NCBI RefSeq assembly: GCF_001940235.1
Contig: NZ_MJIE01000001.1
Span: forward strand, 1,674,001-1,738,000
Reading direction: 5' to 3'
Length of the DNA: 64,000 nucleotides
Source of the DNA: Hornefia porci
Lineage (GTDB): Bacteria > Bacillota > Clostridia > Peptostreptococcales > Anaerovoracaceae
The notes beneath the pieces were generated by a model. It made no database searches. It worked only from the letters and a program-made list of their open reading frames with translations, and was not told the DNA's origin. Numbering within the stretch: the first letter of the stretch is position 1; every line of letters starts with the position of its first letter. This document shows, piece after piece, positions 43,071-51,856 of the stretch. A program made the position numbers and the translations under genes.

Positions 43071-46000
43071 ATGAAAGCAATTCTGAAGGAAATCCGTGTC
43101 AAAAAAGTCATTTCAATTGTACTGCTGATTTTATGCTGCCTGTTTCTTATCTATGAAATCGACAGCATGCGCTATCCGCTGACGTACCTGTATAATGTGC
43201 GCTATGCAGAAGGAACCTCCTACAATTTAGCTAAGAAGGTCCTTCCTCTATCTGTTCTCGAGAACAAGACTGACCCCACGAAACGCGACTACAGCAAGCT
43301 GGACAAAATCAGCGGAAACAACGACGACCTCATTTCCTACTACCTTCGCAGACCGCACACCGATTACGTCAGACTGAAGGGGTCGCAGACCATCCGGCAG
43401 ACCTTTGTGGCTAAAGATGACAAAATCAAGCGCCTTCAGTTATTCTTCCACAACCCCGGCAGCACTTCCACCGCGGGACGCCTCACCGTCTCCGTGCTGG
43501 ACAGCGACGGGAACAAAATCTGTTCCTCCTCCCTCTCCGCGGGGCTGACTCTCAACGACACGCTGACTGCCTTCGACTTCACCCAGGACTCCACAGCGGT
43601 AAACGCCAACCGCGTGGCAGGCAGCAAGGTCTCCGCCAAAACCTCGGACGGATACTCCCTGAAAAAGGGTGAGCGTTATACGATACAGATTAAAGGCGAC
43701 GGGGTACGGGCTTCCTCCGGCTCTGTTTTCGGAATCTATCTGGCAAAAGGAACCTACTCTGGGGCTGAGCTCACCGTCGACGGAAAGAGCTTCGGTAAGA
43801 CGCAGCTACTCTGCGGCGTCAACTACCTGCATTTGTCGAAAACTCTGCTGTACTTCTTCTTCGGCTGTATGCTCATCGCACTGCTGCTGATTCTGCTGCC
43901 GCTGAACCATATCAGCGAAGTGCTGCGCCGCCGCGTGAAGAACGAAAAATGGCGGGAGCGCATCGATGTGAACCGGGCCGTCTCCAGGCTCATGTTCGTC
44001 ATCACGCCCTTCTTCTGCTACTGGCTGGTGCAGAAGTCAGACGGCAAAGGCCTGCGGACCATCTTCCGTCTTAAAAATATATTCTTTGACTTCGACGGGC
44101 TGATGACTATCACGATTTTAATTATGATCATGGCGATTTTCTATCTGATTTTCAACCGGACGCAGATCGCCTCACTGCTGACCACGTTCCTGACCTTTGC
44201 CTTCTGCATGGCGAACTATTTCCTGATTCTGTTCCGGAACGACCCGTTAATCGCCACGGATTTCAGTTCCATCGGCACAGCTATGGACGTTGCGGCAAAT
44301 TATACGATCTCCTTCAGCAAACGGTCTCTCTGGCTTATCGTCATGACCCTGGTTTTCCTGGCGCTGGTACTCTCGCTGAAAAGCGTCCGTGGCCTGCGGC
44401 TCCGCTACCGGGCCGTGCTTCTGGTGGCCTGCGGACTCTGGGGCGGCTGGTTCTACGGCGTGGTGCTGAACACCAACTTCCTGAACCAGCACGGCGTGTT
44501 CGTCTCCGGCTTCAACGCGAAAGGCGGTTACCACCGCCACGGATCTGTAGTAGGCTTTGTATACACCGTAAAAAACTCCCGGATCGAGAAGCCCTCCGGC
44601 TACTCCGTGAACAAAGTGAAATCCATCGCGTCGAAGTACACCTCTGACACCACGGACGGCTCCGCGACGGTCTCAAAGAAAACGCCTAACATCATCGTCA
44701 TCATGGACGAGGCCTTCGCTGATTTCAGCCTGGTAGGAAATGTGCAGACTTCAGGCGACTACCTGCCCTTCTACCACAGCCTGAAAAAGAACACCGTCAA
44801 GGGCGTCCTGTACCCCTCGATTTTCGGCGGCCGCACGGCCGACACAGAGTTCGAATGCCTGACGGGCAACAGCATGCAGTTCTACCCGCTGAACGCTGTG
44901 CCGTATAACACGAATATCCGCAGCAAGATGCCCTCCCTGGCCTACGCTCTTGAAGCTCAGGGGTACCGGGGCAATATCGCCTTCCACCCCGGCGTCCGGA
45001 CCTCCTACAACCGGAACCGCGTCTACCCGCTGCTGGGATTCGAGAAGTACATCTCTCAAGAGAATCTGAAGGATCCGGAGAAGATCCGGGCCTATATTTC
45101 CGATGAGGAGGATTTCCGTCAGATCCGCAGAAGCTACGAGGCGTACAAAGGAAAGGGCAGCTCTGCTCCGTTCTTCATGTTCAATGTCACCATTCAGAAT
45201 CACAGTGACTTCAAGCTTACCAGCGGCTATGTGGAAAAGGAGGTCACCGTCACCGACGGCAGCCTGGCCGACGAGCAGACCGAACAGTACATCAATCTGG
45301 CCAAAAAGACAGACGAGGCCCTGAAGAACCTGATCACCTACTTCCGGAACACCGACGAGCCGACGATGATCGTCCTCTTCGGCGACCACGAGCCCCACGT
45401 CGGCGCCACCTTCTACGACACCCTGAAGGAACGCATGACCGGCGCCTCCGATGTAGAAAAACAGCTCTGCAAATACAAGGTGCCCTTCATGATCTGGACC
45501 AACTACGACAACGACTACGCCTCAAAAATCACCACCTACGCGGCGTCAGCTTCGGATGGGACGGCGCACGGCAGATCCGCAGCTTCGAGTGGGTCCACGA
45601 GCGCCGGAAAGTCCACCAACGGCAAGTCCGCGGGCGCCGGAAAGACCGCAGCTTCGGGCGGGACGACGAGCGCCGGAAAGTCCACGAGCGCAAAGTCCAC
45701 CGGCGCCGAAAAATCCGCGAACGCGAGCGGTGCAGCAACCGCAACCGCCGCAAAATCGGCCGCCAATAACGCAGCCGGCGACACCGATGGACTACAGATC
45801 AGCGCCAACTACATCGGCCCATATATCCTGAAACTAATCGACGGAAAAATGACCGGCTACGACAAGTATCTGCTCTCTCTGCAGAAAAAGGTTCCCGTCA
45901 CAAGCGCCGTTGCCTACATGGGCGACAACGGGAAATTCTACTCCGCAACTGCCGGCAGCAAATACCGCAAATACCTGAATCAGTACCACATTCTTCAGTA

Positions 46001-46073
46001 TAACAATACCGTCGATACAAAAAACAGAGTGAACGATTTCTTCTATCTGAAGAATAAAAGTAACAAGAAGTGA
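43071..46073 (+). CDS. LTA synthase family protein (sulfatase fold) with jelly-roll and low-complexity insertions
   Basis: 1000 aa, versus about 650 for typical LtaS. One N-terminal helix (VISIVLLILCCLFLIYEI), then an extracellular beta domain (about 65-240, LTVSVLDSDGN...GERYTIQIKGDG) like a carbohydrate-binding jelly roll, five further helices (about 262-480), and the sulfatase-fold catalytic domain from about 540. There PNIIVIMDEAF gives a metal ligand, GGRTADTEFECLTG the nucleophile Thr and VLFGDHEPHVG metal ligands. Between IWTNYDNDYASKI and ISANYIGPYIL, about residues 825-903, sits an Ala/Ser/Gly/Lys/Thr-rich insertion with AGKST units. It should polymerise glycerol-phosphate-like units outside the membrane. 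Confidence 0.9.
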   Translation: MKAILKEIRVKKVISIVLLILCCLFLIYEIDSMRYPLTYLYNVRYAEGTSYNLAKKVLPLSVLENKTDPTKRDYSKLDKISGNNDDLISYYLRRPHTDYVRLKGSQTIRQTFVAKDDKIKRLQLFFHNPGSTSTAGRLTVSVLDSDGNKICSSSLSAGLTLNDTLTAFDFTQDSTAVNANRVAGSKVSAKTSDGYSLKKGERYTIQIKGDGVRASSGSVFGIYLAKGTYSGAELTVDGKSFGKTQLLCGVNYLHLSKTLLYFFFGCMLIALLLILLPLNHISEVLRRRVKNEKWRERIDVNRAVSRLMFVITPFFCYWLVQKSDGKGLRTIFRLKNIFFDFDGLMTITILIMIMAIFYLIFNRTQIASLLTTFLTFAFCMANYFLILFRNDPLIATDFSSIGTAMDVAANYTISFSKRSLWLIVMTLVFLALVLSLKSVRGLRLRYRAVLLVACGLWGGWFYGVVLNTNFLNQHGVFVSGFNAKGGYHRHGSVVGFVYTVKNSRIEKPSGYSVNKVKSIASKYTSDTTDGSATVSKKTPNIIVIMDEAFADFSLVGNVQTSGDYLPFYHSLKKNTVKGVLYPSIFGGRTADTEFECLTGNSMQFYPLNAVPYNTNIRSKMPSLAYALEAQGYRGNIAFHPGVRTSYNRNRVYPLLGFEKYISQENLKDPEKIRAYISDEEDFRQIRRSYEAYKGKGSSAPFFMFNVTIQNHSDFKLTSGYVEKEVTVTDGSLADEQTEQYINLAKKTDEALKNLITYFRNTDEPTMIVLFGDHEPHVGATFYDTLKERMTGASDVEKQLCKYKVPFMIWTNYDNDYASKITTYAASASDGTAHGRSAASSGSTSAGKSTNGKSAGAGKTAASGGTTSAGKSTSAKSTGAEKSANASGAATATAAKSAANNAAGDTDGLQISANYIGPYILKLIDGKMTGYDKYLLSLQKKVPVTSAVAYMGDNGKFYSATAGSKYRKYLNQYHILQYNNTVDTKNRVNDFFYLKNKSNKK

Positions 46074-46135
46074 CGGAAGGTTCAGGGCCCCGTTAGGCGA
46101 AAGCGTCGGCGGGACCGTTTCAGAACAAAACTGCC

Positions 46136-46179
46136 GGTACTCAAGGCTCAGTCCGATGGTACTCAAGGCTCAGTCCGAT
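46136..46179. repeat. Perfect 22-bp tandem duplication
   Basis: The 22 bases starting GGTACTCAAGGCTCAG at 46136 are repeated exactly from 46158 to 46179, within the gene-free stretch 46074-46920. That stretch also contains two copies of the dispersed hairpin repeat and a C-rich tract; no coding sequence was recognised in it. Confidence 0.9.
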
Positions 46180-46275
46180 TTTCGACAGACCCGCACAGAT
46201 ATAGTCAGTTTAACTCCGGGTCTGAACGAACCCGAACTGTTCACAGTAGAGCCGTTTGAGTTAGACGCACTCTGA

Positions 46276-46314
46276 TCTGCCACATTTTTGGTTTTTTTCG
46301 AGAAATGTGGCAGA
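46276..46314. repeat. Dispersed hairpin repeat, copy 1
   Basis: TCTGCCACATTT (46276-46287) and AAATGTGGCAGA (46303-46314) form a 12-bp stem around a T-rich loop. The core TGCCACATTTTTGG...TGTGGCAGATTT is shared with copies at 46484 and 51857; GAGTTAGA upstream is also shared with copy 3 in the opposite orientation. Confidence 0.75.
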
Positions 46315-46483
46315 TTTTAGAGCGTTTTTAGTATGTATAACATATATTACAAAATTAGAGTATTGAAATTTCGGCATTCGTACCCGCTTTTGCAAAATCC
46401 TGCCGTGTAAAACCGGCCAAACATGAACTCACTGTACATTTTTATGCGTTTACTGGCAAAAAGTGTAAATCTGACGCGAGGAT

Positions 46484-46577
46484 TCTGCCACATTTTTGGA
46501 TTTTTTGGCGATTTGTGGCAGATTTTCCAATCAAGGTACTTTTAAGCGCCTTTGTAATCGCCAATTTACGATATGAT
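46484..46577 (+). repeat. Dispersed hairpin repeat, copy 2
   Basis: TCTGCCACA (46484-46492) pairs with TGTGGCAGA (46514-46522). The similarity to copy 3 extends past the hairpin through CTTTTAAGCG and TGTAATCGCCAATTTACGAT, about 90 bases in all. Copy 3 is in inverted orientation 5.3 kb away. Confidence 0.8.
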
Positions 46578-46617
46578 GACTCCCACTGCTCTCATTTTGT
46601 CACCATACAGGGAACCC

Positions 46618-46780
46618 ATCAGTGATCCCCCTCGTCGCCCCCTCTCGTCGACTATCCACATCGCTTGCACCTGCGCCCCTCGTCGACCACCCTCACCTGC
46701 GCCCCGCGCCGACCTACTCGCCGTCCATCCGCACCCCCTCGCCGACCGTCCCTCACCTCTCGCCCCGCAACCCCAGTAAT
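46618..46780. other. C-rich, G-poor degenerate repeat tract
   Basis: A strongly strand-asymmetric stretch made of variants of CGCCCCCTCGTCGACC and CACCTGCGCCCC. It is not a convincing coding region: the only open frame is Pro/His-rich and lacks a ribosome-binding site. Confidence 0.55.
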
Positions 46781-46815
46781 TTCAACACTTTACCGTTATA
46801 AATCGCTTCCGAATG

Positions 46816-46833
46816 TATAATTGTATTTATAAT
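46816..46833 (+). promoter_or_regulatory. Candidate promoter of the 2-oxoacid oxidoreductase operon
   Basis: Two TATAAT boxes, 46816-46821 and 46828-46833, lie about 90-100 bases before the first gene; the -35 regions are weak. Confidence 0.4.
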
Positions 46834-46920
46834 GTTTTTTCCGCGGGCGGCATCTTCATTTGTGATATATTCAGTACAGAAACCTTATCATTCATCAGAG
46901 TTGAAGGAGAAACGAGGAAA

Positions 46921-47115
46921 ATGCTAAAAGGAAAAAAACTATGCACAGAGCCCGAGTGGTGCAAGGGCTGCGGCTACTGTGCGGAGTTCTGTCCCAAGAA
47001 AGTGCTGATAATACGGCAGGAAAAAGTTGTCGTCGAAAACCCTGACGACTGCATATGCTGCGGCCTCTGCGAACAGCGGTGTCCGGATTATGCAATCTGG
47101 GTAGAGGAGGCGTAG
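46921..47115 (+). CDS. korD: 2-oxoacid:ferredoxin oxidoreductase, ferredoxin (delta) subunit
   Basis: 64 aa with two [4Fe-4S] motifs, CKGCGYCAEFCP and CICCGLCEQRCP. Start ATG 46921, with GAAGGAG and AGGAAA upstream. In this enzyme family the ferredoxin-like subunit passes electrons from the thiamine diphosphate centre to free ferredoxin. First gene of a four-gene operon in the order delta, alpha, beta, gamma, 2 bases before the alpha gene. Confidence 0.9.
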   Translation: MLKGKKLCTEPEWCKGCGYCAEFCPKKVLIIRQEKVVVENPDDCICCGLCEQRCPDYAIWVEEA

Positions 47116-47117
47116 AG

Positions 47118-48260
47118 ATGGCGGAGAAACAGAAACGATTCCAGCTCCTGCAGGGAAACGAGGCCTGCGTCGAGGGCGCTCTGGCCGCCGGAATGCGGTT
47201 TTTCGCAGGCTACCCCATAACCCCGTCCACGGAAATCGCGGAACGCAGCGCAGTACGTCTGCCGCAGGTCGGCGGTAAATTTATGCAGATGGAGGACGAG
47301 ATTGCCAGCATAGCGGCGGCGCTGGGCGCGTCTGTGGCAGGCACAAAATCCATGACGGCGACCTCCGGTCCGGGATTTTCCCTGAAGCAGGAAAATATCG
47401 GCTACGCCACCATCGCAGAAATCCCAATCGTTATCGTTGACGTCATGCGGTCCGGTCCCTCCACCGGCCTTCCCACATCCCCCTCGCAGGGCGACGTGAT
47501 GCAGGCCAAATGGGGTACCCACGGAGATCATCCGGTCATTGCCATATGCCCGTGCTCCGTCCAGGACACCTTCAACCAGACTGTCCGCGCCTTCAACCTG
47601 GCCGAACGGTTCCGCACCCCGGTGATCCTGCTGATGGACGAAATCGTCGGACATATGCGGGAAGGCTGCGAGATCATTCCGTCAGACGAGCTGGAAATCC
47701 ATAACCGGAACACCCACATGATCAACTCCATGCCTTACGCCTTCGGCGAGGGCCAGTACGTTCCGCACATGACCTCCTTCGGAGACGGACACCTTTACAA
47801 CATCACAGGACTGTTCCATGACGAGGCCGGCTTCCCCACCAACGACAACCGGATCGCCGGTGCAGAGAACGACCGCATCATGAAAAAGATCCAGATATAC
47901 AAATACAGCGGAATCCTCGATTACGAAGAATACCAGATGGAAGACGCCGATATCGGAATCGTCTGCTACGGCGGCACCACACGGGCCGTCCGCGAGGCCG
48001 TGGACGAGGCCCGGGACATGGGCTACAACGTCGGAATGTTCCGCCCCGTCACACTCTGGCCCTTCCCGGAATACGAGCTCGTATCAAGAGCCCGTCAGCT
48101 GCGCCGTCTCATCGTGGTAGAGCATAATTACGGGCAGGTCCTGCTGACCGTAGAGGGTATCATCAAAGGAGATACAAAGGTGGAATTTATCGGCAAGGTC
48201 AACGGCACCGCCATCAGCCCCACCGAAATCATCAAGAAAATAGAAGAGGGGGATGAATAA
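47118..48260 (+). CDS. korA: 2-oxoacid:acceptor oxidoreductase, alpha subunit
   Basis: 380 aa. The start YPITPSTEIAERSA and GDEIASIAAALGASVAGTKSMTATSGPGFSLKQENIGYA-like region (MEDEIASIAAALGASVAG, TATSGPGFSLKQENIG) are typical; RSGPSTGLPTSPSQGDVMQA is the family signature, and the C-terminal third (YGGTTRAVREAV, FRPVTLWPFP, VEHNYGQV) is the transketolase C-like domain. The subunit forms the CoA and substrate-binding side of the enzyme, of the 2-oxoglutarate or branched-chain 2-oxoacid type; the exact substrate is not determinable here. Confidence 0.92.
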   Translation: MAEKQKRFQLLQGNEACVEGALAAGMRFFAGYPITPSTEIAERSAVRLPQVGGKFMQMEDEIASIAAALGASVAGTKSMTATSGPGFSLKQENIGYATIAEIPIVIVDVMRSGPSTGLPTSPSQGDVMQAKWGTHGDHPVIAICPCSVQDTFNQTVRAFNLAERFRTPVILLMDEIVGHMREGCEIIPSDELEIHNRNTHMINSMPYAFGEGQYVPHMTSFGDGHLYNITGLFHDEAGFPTNDNRIAGAENDRIMKKIQIYKYSGILDYEEYQMEDADIGIVCYGGTTRAVREAVDEARDMGYNVGMFRPVTLWPFPEYELVSRARQLRRLIVVEHNYGQVLLTVEGIIKGDTKVEFIGKVNGTAISPTEIIKKIEEGDE

Positions 48261-48261
48261 T

Positions 48262-49086
48262 ATGCCAAGCAAATTAGTACAGGAAACCATGCGGACCAGA
48301 AGACTCCCTCACATCTGGTGCCCCGGCTGCGGCCACGGCATTCTGATGCGGGACGTCTGCCAGGCCATCTATAACGTGGGCCTTCCCAAGGAACGGGTCG
48401 CCATCGTCAGCGGAATCGGCTGTTCCTCACGGGCGGCGGGATACATGAACTACAACACTCTGCACACCACCCACGGGAGAGCCATCGCCTTTGCCACCGG
48501 AATCAAAATGGCCCGCCCCGAGCTCCACGTCATCGTCGTGACCGGAGACGGAGACGCGGCGGCGATCGGCGGAAACCATCTGATCCACGCCTGCCGGCGG
48601 AACATCGATATGACCGTTGTGATTTTCAACAACAACATCTACGGCATGACCGGCGGGCAGTATTCCCCCACGACGCCGACCGGCGAGAAGGGAACGACGG
48701 CACCCTATGGAAACATCGACGGAGATTTCGACCTTCCTAAGCTGTCCGAGGCTGCCGGCGCTACCTACACGGCAAGGGGAGACTGCTTCCACGTTCCGCA
48801 GATGATCCGCCTCATCGAGAACGGCATCCGGCACAAAGGATTTTCCGTAATCGAGGGCGTCAGCATCTGCCCGACCTACTACGGTCGCAAGAACAAAAAA
48901 GGATCCGCCGTGGAGATGATGCATTGGCAGGAACAAAACTGTATCGACATAAAAAAGGCGGCGAAAATGGAGCCCGCTGAGCTCGAGGGAAAAGTGCTTC
49001 TCGGTGAGTTCAGCCGCGTAGAAGGTCGCCCGGAGTACGTTGAGGAATACGACAAAATCATCCATATCGCAGGAGGTGACCGGTAA
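48262..49086 (+). CDS. korB: 2-oxoacid:ferredoxin oxidoreductase, beta subunit
   Basis: 274 aa. ATG 48262 is preferred to the in-frame ATG at 48253 because GAGGGGG then lies at a normal distance. It binds thiamine diphosphate and a [4Fe-4S] cluster: WCPGCGHGI, SGIGCSSRAAGYMNYNTLHTTHGRA, VTGDGDAAAIGGNHLIHACRRN and NNNIYGMTGGQ (metal-pyrophosphate motif). The stop overlaps the gamma start (TAATG). Confidence 0.94.
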   Translation: MPSKLVQETMRTRRLPHIWCPGCGHGILMRDVCQAIYNVGLPKERVAIVSGIGCSSRAAGYMNYNTLHTTHGRAIAFATGIKMARPELHVIVVTGDGDAAAIGGNHLIHACRRNIDMTVVIFNNNIYGMTGGQYSPTTPTGEKGTTAPYGNIDGDFDLPKLSEAAGATYTARGDCFHVPQMIRLIENGIRHKGFSVIEGVSICPTYYGRKNKKGSAVEMMHWQEQNCIDIKKAAKMEPAELEGKVLLGEFSRVEGRPEYVEEYDKIIHIAGGDR

Positions 49087-49637
49087 TGGCGAAAGAACAG
49101 CTGAGATTCACAGGTTCCGGCGGTCAGGGCGTCATCCTGGGAACCATTATCATGGCAGAGGCCGCCTTCCTGGACGGCAAACAGGTTGTCCAGTCCCAGT
49201 CCTACGGGCCGGAAGCGCGGGGTGGACTCTGTAAAGCCGAGACCATCGTAGACGACAAGCCGATTAACTATACGAAGATCGAGACGCCGACCTTCCTTTT
49301 GTCCCTGTCGCAGAATTCCTTCGACAAATTCAGCAAGAAGCTCGCCCCCGGCGCCGCCATCATCGTGGACGACTCCGTCCGGGTGCCGGAGCGGATTTCC
49401 CAGAAGCATGAGGTGCTGCGGCTTCCCATCATCCAGTCCGCCATCGATGTGATCGGGAAAAAGGTTTCGGCCAACATCATCGCGTGCGGAGCGGTAAATG
49501 AGGCACTGCATCTAGCCTCCCAGAAGTCCATGGAGGAAGCGGTCCTCGCCCATATTCCAAAGGGCAGCGAAGCGCTGAATCTGAAAGCGGTTCGTCTGGG
49601 CGCCAAACTGGTGCAGGACCGGCGCAGGACAGAATAG
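49086..49637 (+). CDS. korC: 2-oxoacid:ferredoxin oxidoreductase, gamma subunit
   Basis: 183 aa. FTGSGGQGVILGTIIMAEAA and SQSYGPEARGG are the signatures of the gamma domain of the pyruvate/2-oxoacid oxidoreductases. It completes the alpha-beta-gamma-delta set. No clear terminator follows; 178 bases separate it from the next gene. Confidence 0.93.
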   Translation: MAKEQLRFTGSGGQGVILGTIIMAEAAFLDGKQVVQSQSYGPEARGGLCKAETIVDDKPINYTKIETPTFLLSLSQNSFDKFSKKLAPGAAIIVDDSVRVPERISQKHEVLRLPIIQSAIDVIGKKVSANIIACGAVNEALHLASQKSMEEAVLAHIPKGSEALNLKAVRLGAKLVQDRRRTE

Positions 49638-49814
49638 CCCCGAAAGGACTCCGCCACAGCAGCTCGTACTGCACAGAGCGAGCCAGCCGCCGCAGCAGAC
49701 CGTGTTTTTCTACGAGCCGGACGATGGCGCAGGGAATATCAGACTCTCCTCACAATATCTTCTCCTTCTTTTCAGATTACGTGTTATACTATTCTGAAAG
49801 AGGAGGAAGTGATC

Positions 49815-50612
49815 ATGACCACACCATGGCAGAAGGAATGGAACCGCATGCAGCGACAGGAATACGAGTATCTTCAGAAAGGGCGGTTCAGGAAGGAATC
49901 CCGCTTGAACCGGCTTCTGGAAAAGCACGTTCCGGACGCTCTTCAGGACAAACTGGATCTCGCGTTTTCCAAGGCCTTTGAATTGATATTCGAGAAGGGA
50001 ACCGGCGTCATCGAGAAGACCTACAATAAAAACGGCATTGAAGAATCCTTTGTGGAGGAGCGAGAGGAAGCTCTGTCCCGGGGCGATCGGGAATCCCTGC
50101 GCCACATCTCCAACAAGGCCGGAGCCGCAGGCGGCCGTAATCTTTTGTTCTCCGGAGGAGCCGGAATCGGCATGGGCATCCTGGGCGTAGGCCTCCCGGA
50201 CATTCCTTTGTTCACCGCCACGATGCTCAAGGGAATCTATGAGATCGCCCTCCACTTCGGCTACAGCTACGACACGCCGCAGGAAAAATATTTCATCCTG
50301 CGCATCATCGAAGCATCTCTGTGCTGCGGCAAGGAGCTGGATGAGCAGAACGCGCAGATCAATCGGTTTCTGGATCGTCCCGAACTGCCAAAGGACTACG
50401 ACCAGCACGCCCAGATCCGCAAGTCCTCCGCAGCCCTTTCCACAGAGCTCCTGTATATGAAATTTCTGCAGGGCGTTCCCGTGGTAGGCGCGGTGGGCGG
50501 CGCATACGATGCGATTTATATGAACAAAATCACGAAATACGCTCAGCTGAAGTATCATCGCCGGTTCCTCATCGATCACAGCGATCCTCTGGACGGTCCG
50601 GCGCTCGCATGA
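49815..50612 (+). CDS. EcsC-family protein
   Basis: 265 aa from ATG 49815 (GAGGAGG 8 bases upstream; a GTG at 49809 is also in frame). EcsC-family features: VIEKTYNKNGIEESF, SFAGGAGIG-like FSGGAGIGMGILGVGLPDIPLFTATMLKGIYEIALHFGYSYDTPQEKYFILRIIE, and the C-terminal GVPVVGAVGGAYDAIYMNKI. Two glycine-rich hydrophobic segments suggest membrane contact. EcsC's biochemical role is unknown. It has its own promoter-like TATACT upstream. The 231-base gap after it contains GC-rich sequence without a recognised feature. Confidence 0.85.
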   Translation: MTTPWQKEWNRMQRQEYEYLQKGRFRKESRLNRLLEKHVPDALQDKLDLAFSKAFELIFEKGTGVIEKTYNKNGIEESFVEEREEALSRGDRESLRHISNKAGAAGGRNLLFSGGAGIGMGILGVGLPDIPLFTATMLKGIYEIALHFGYSYDTPQEKYFILRIIEASLCCGKELDEQNAQINRFLDRPELPKDYDQHAQIRKSSAALSTELLYMKFLQGVPVVGAVGGAYDAIYMNKITKYAQLKYHRRFLIDHSDPLDGPALA

Positions 50613-50843
50613 GCCGGCTGCGAAGCGCTCGAAGACATCCCGCAACCGAACGACCAACGAAGTGTGCGCCCGGCGAATAATCCGCGGAGAGTAAGAATGC
50701 GGCCGGCCGCGAAGTTTCAAGGGCCAATCCGGGCACACGCGTAAGGACGCATACGGTCGCATAAGGAAATTTACATACATTTAACTCCGATAAAGACATC
50801 AATTTTACTTTGTGATGCTATCATCAACAGGAAAGGAGAAAAA

Positions 50844-51617
50844 ATGGAACAGTTGAAAAACAAAAAAGGATTCATATGCGACATGGACGGCGTTATCTAT
50901 CACGGAAATGTGCTGCTTCCGGGCGTAAAGGAGTTCGTGGAATGGCTTCAGCGAGAAGAGAAAGAATATCTTTTCCTGACCAACGCCAGCGGCAAAACGC
51001 CTTTGGAGCTCCAGATGAAGCTTTCCCGAATGGGGCTGAACGTCGGCAAGGAGCACTTCTATACCAGCGCACTTGCAACCGCAAGATTCGTCAGCCAGCA
51101 GATGGAGCACTGCACCGCCTACGTCATCGGCGAACCGGGACTGGTGGGGGCGCTCTACGAATGCGGCGTTGCTATCTCCGACCGCAATCCTGATTATGTG
51201 ATTGTGGGCGAGGTACAAAATTATAACTATGAGACGATCTGCAAGGCGGTTTCTCTGGTGCGGGAGGGTGCTCGCCTTATCGGGACCAATTCTGATGTGA
51301 CCGGCCCCTCCGATCTGGGAATCGTCCCTGCATGCCGGGCTCTGATCTCGCCGATTGAAATGGCCACCGGCAAGCAGGCATATTTTGTCGGTAAACCCAA
51401 TCCGCTGATGATGCGTACCGGCCTTCGGATTCTGGGCGTCCACTCGGAAGACGCTGCCATGATCGGCGACCGCATGGATACTGATATCATCGCCGGCATC
51501 GAGAGCGGCCTGGATACAGTTCTTGTTCTGTCCGGCGTTACCAGCCGCGAACAGGTCAGCCTCTTCCCTTATCGTCCCCGTCTTATCCTCAACGGCGTAG
51601 GCGACATCGCAAAATAA
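50844..51617 (+). CDS. HAD-IIA family sugar/nucleotide phosphatase (NagD-like)
   Basis: 257 aa. FICDMDGVIYHGN is motif I, FLTNASGKTP motif II, the C2B-type cap lies between, VGKPNPLMM has the motif III Lys and MIGDRMDTDIIAGIESGLDTVLVLSGVT is motif IV. Members dephosphorylate sugar phosphates, nucleotides or pyridoxal phosphate. AAAGGAG precedes the ATG. Monocistronic by appearance. Confidence 0.93.
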   Translation: MEQLKNKKGFICDMDGVIYHGNVLLPGVKEFVEWLQREEKEYLFLTNASGKTPLELQMKLSRMGLNVGKEHFYTSALATARFVSQQMEHCTAYVIGEPGLVGALYECGVAISDRNPDYVIVGEVQNYNYETICKAVSLVREGARLIGTNSDVTGPSDLGIVPACRALISPIEMATGKQAYFVGKPNPLMMRTGLRILGVHSEDAAMIGDRMDTDIIAGIESGLDTVLVLSGVTSREQVSLFPYRPRLILNGVGDIAK

Positions 51618-51856
51618 CCTGCAAAATCGCCACGCATGGCGCGGCACTCCCGAACCGCAGCAGTGCCCCTCGAACTGCGATAGTACGGCAGCCGCATATG
51701 GACGGCGAAAGTCTAGAAAAATGCTGCGAGACAGCTGTTAAAATCAGAAAACATCCCCGGCCAACGATACTATCCAGTGAAGAATTGGAACTAATCAACG
51801 GACAACTCAACTATATAATCCTACTGAAGATATAGGAGTCTTGATAACGCGCACCA

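Noticed and set aside
46573..46779. 68-codon Pro/His-rich frame
   Set aside because: It is only the translation of the C-rich repeat tract, without a ribosome-binding site.
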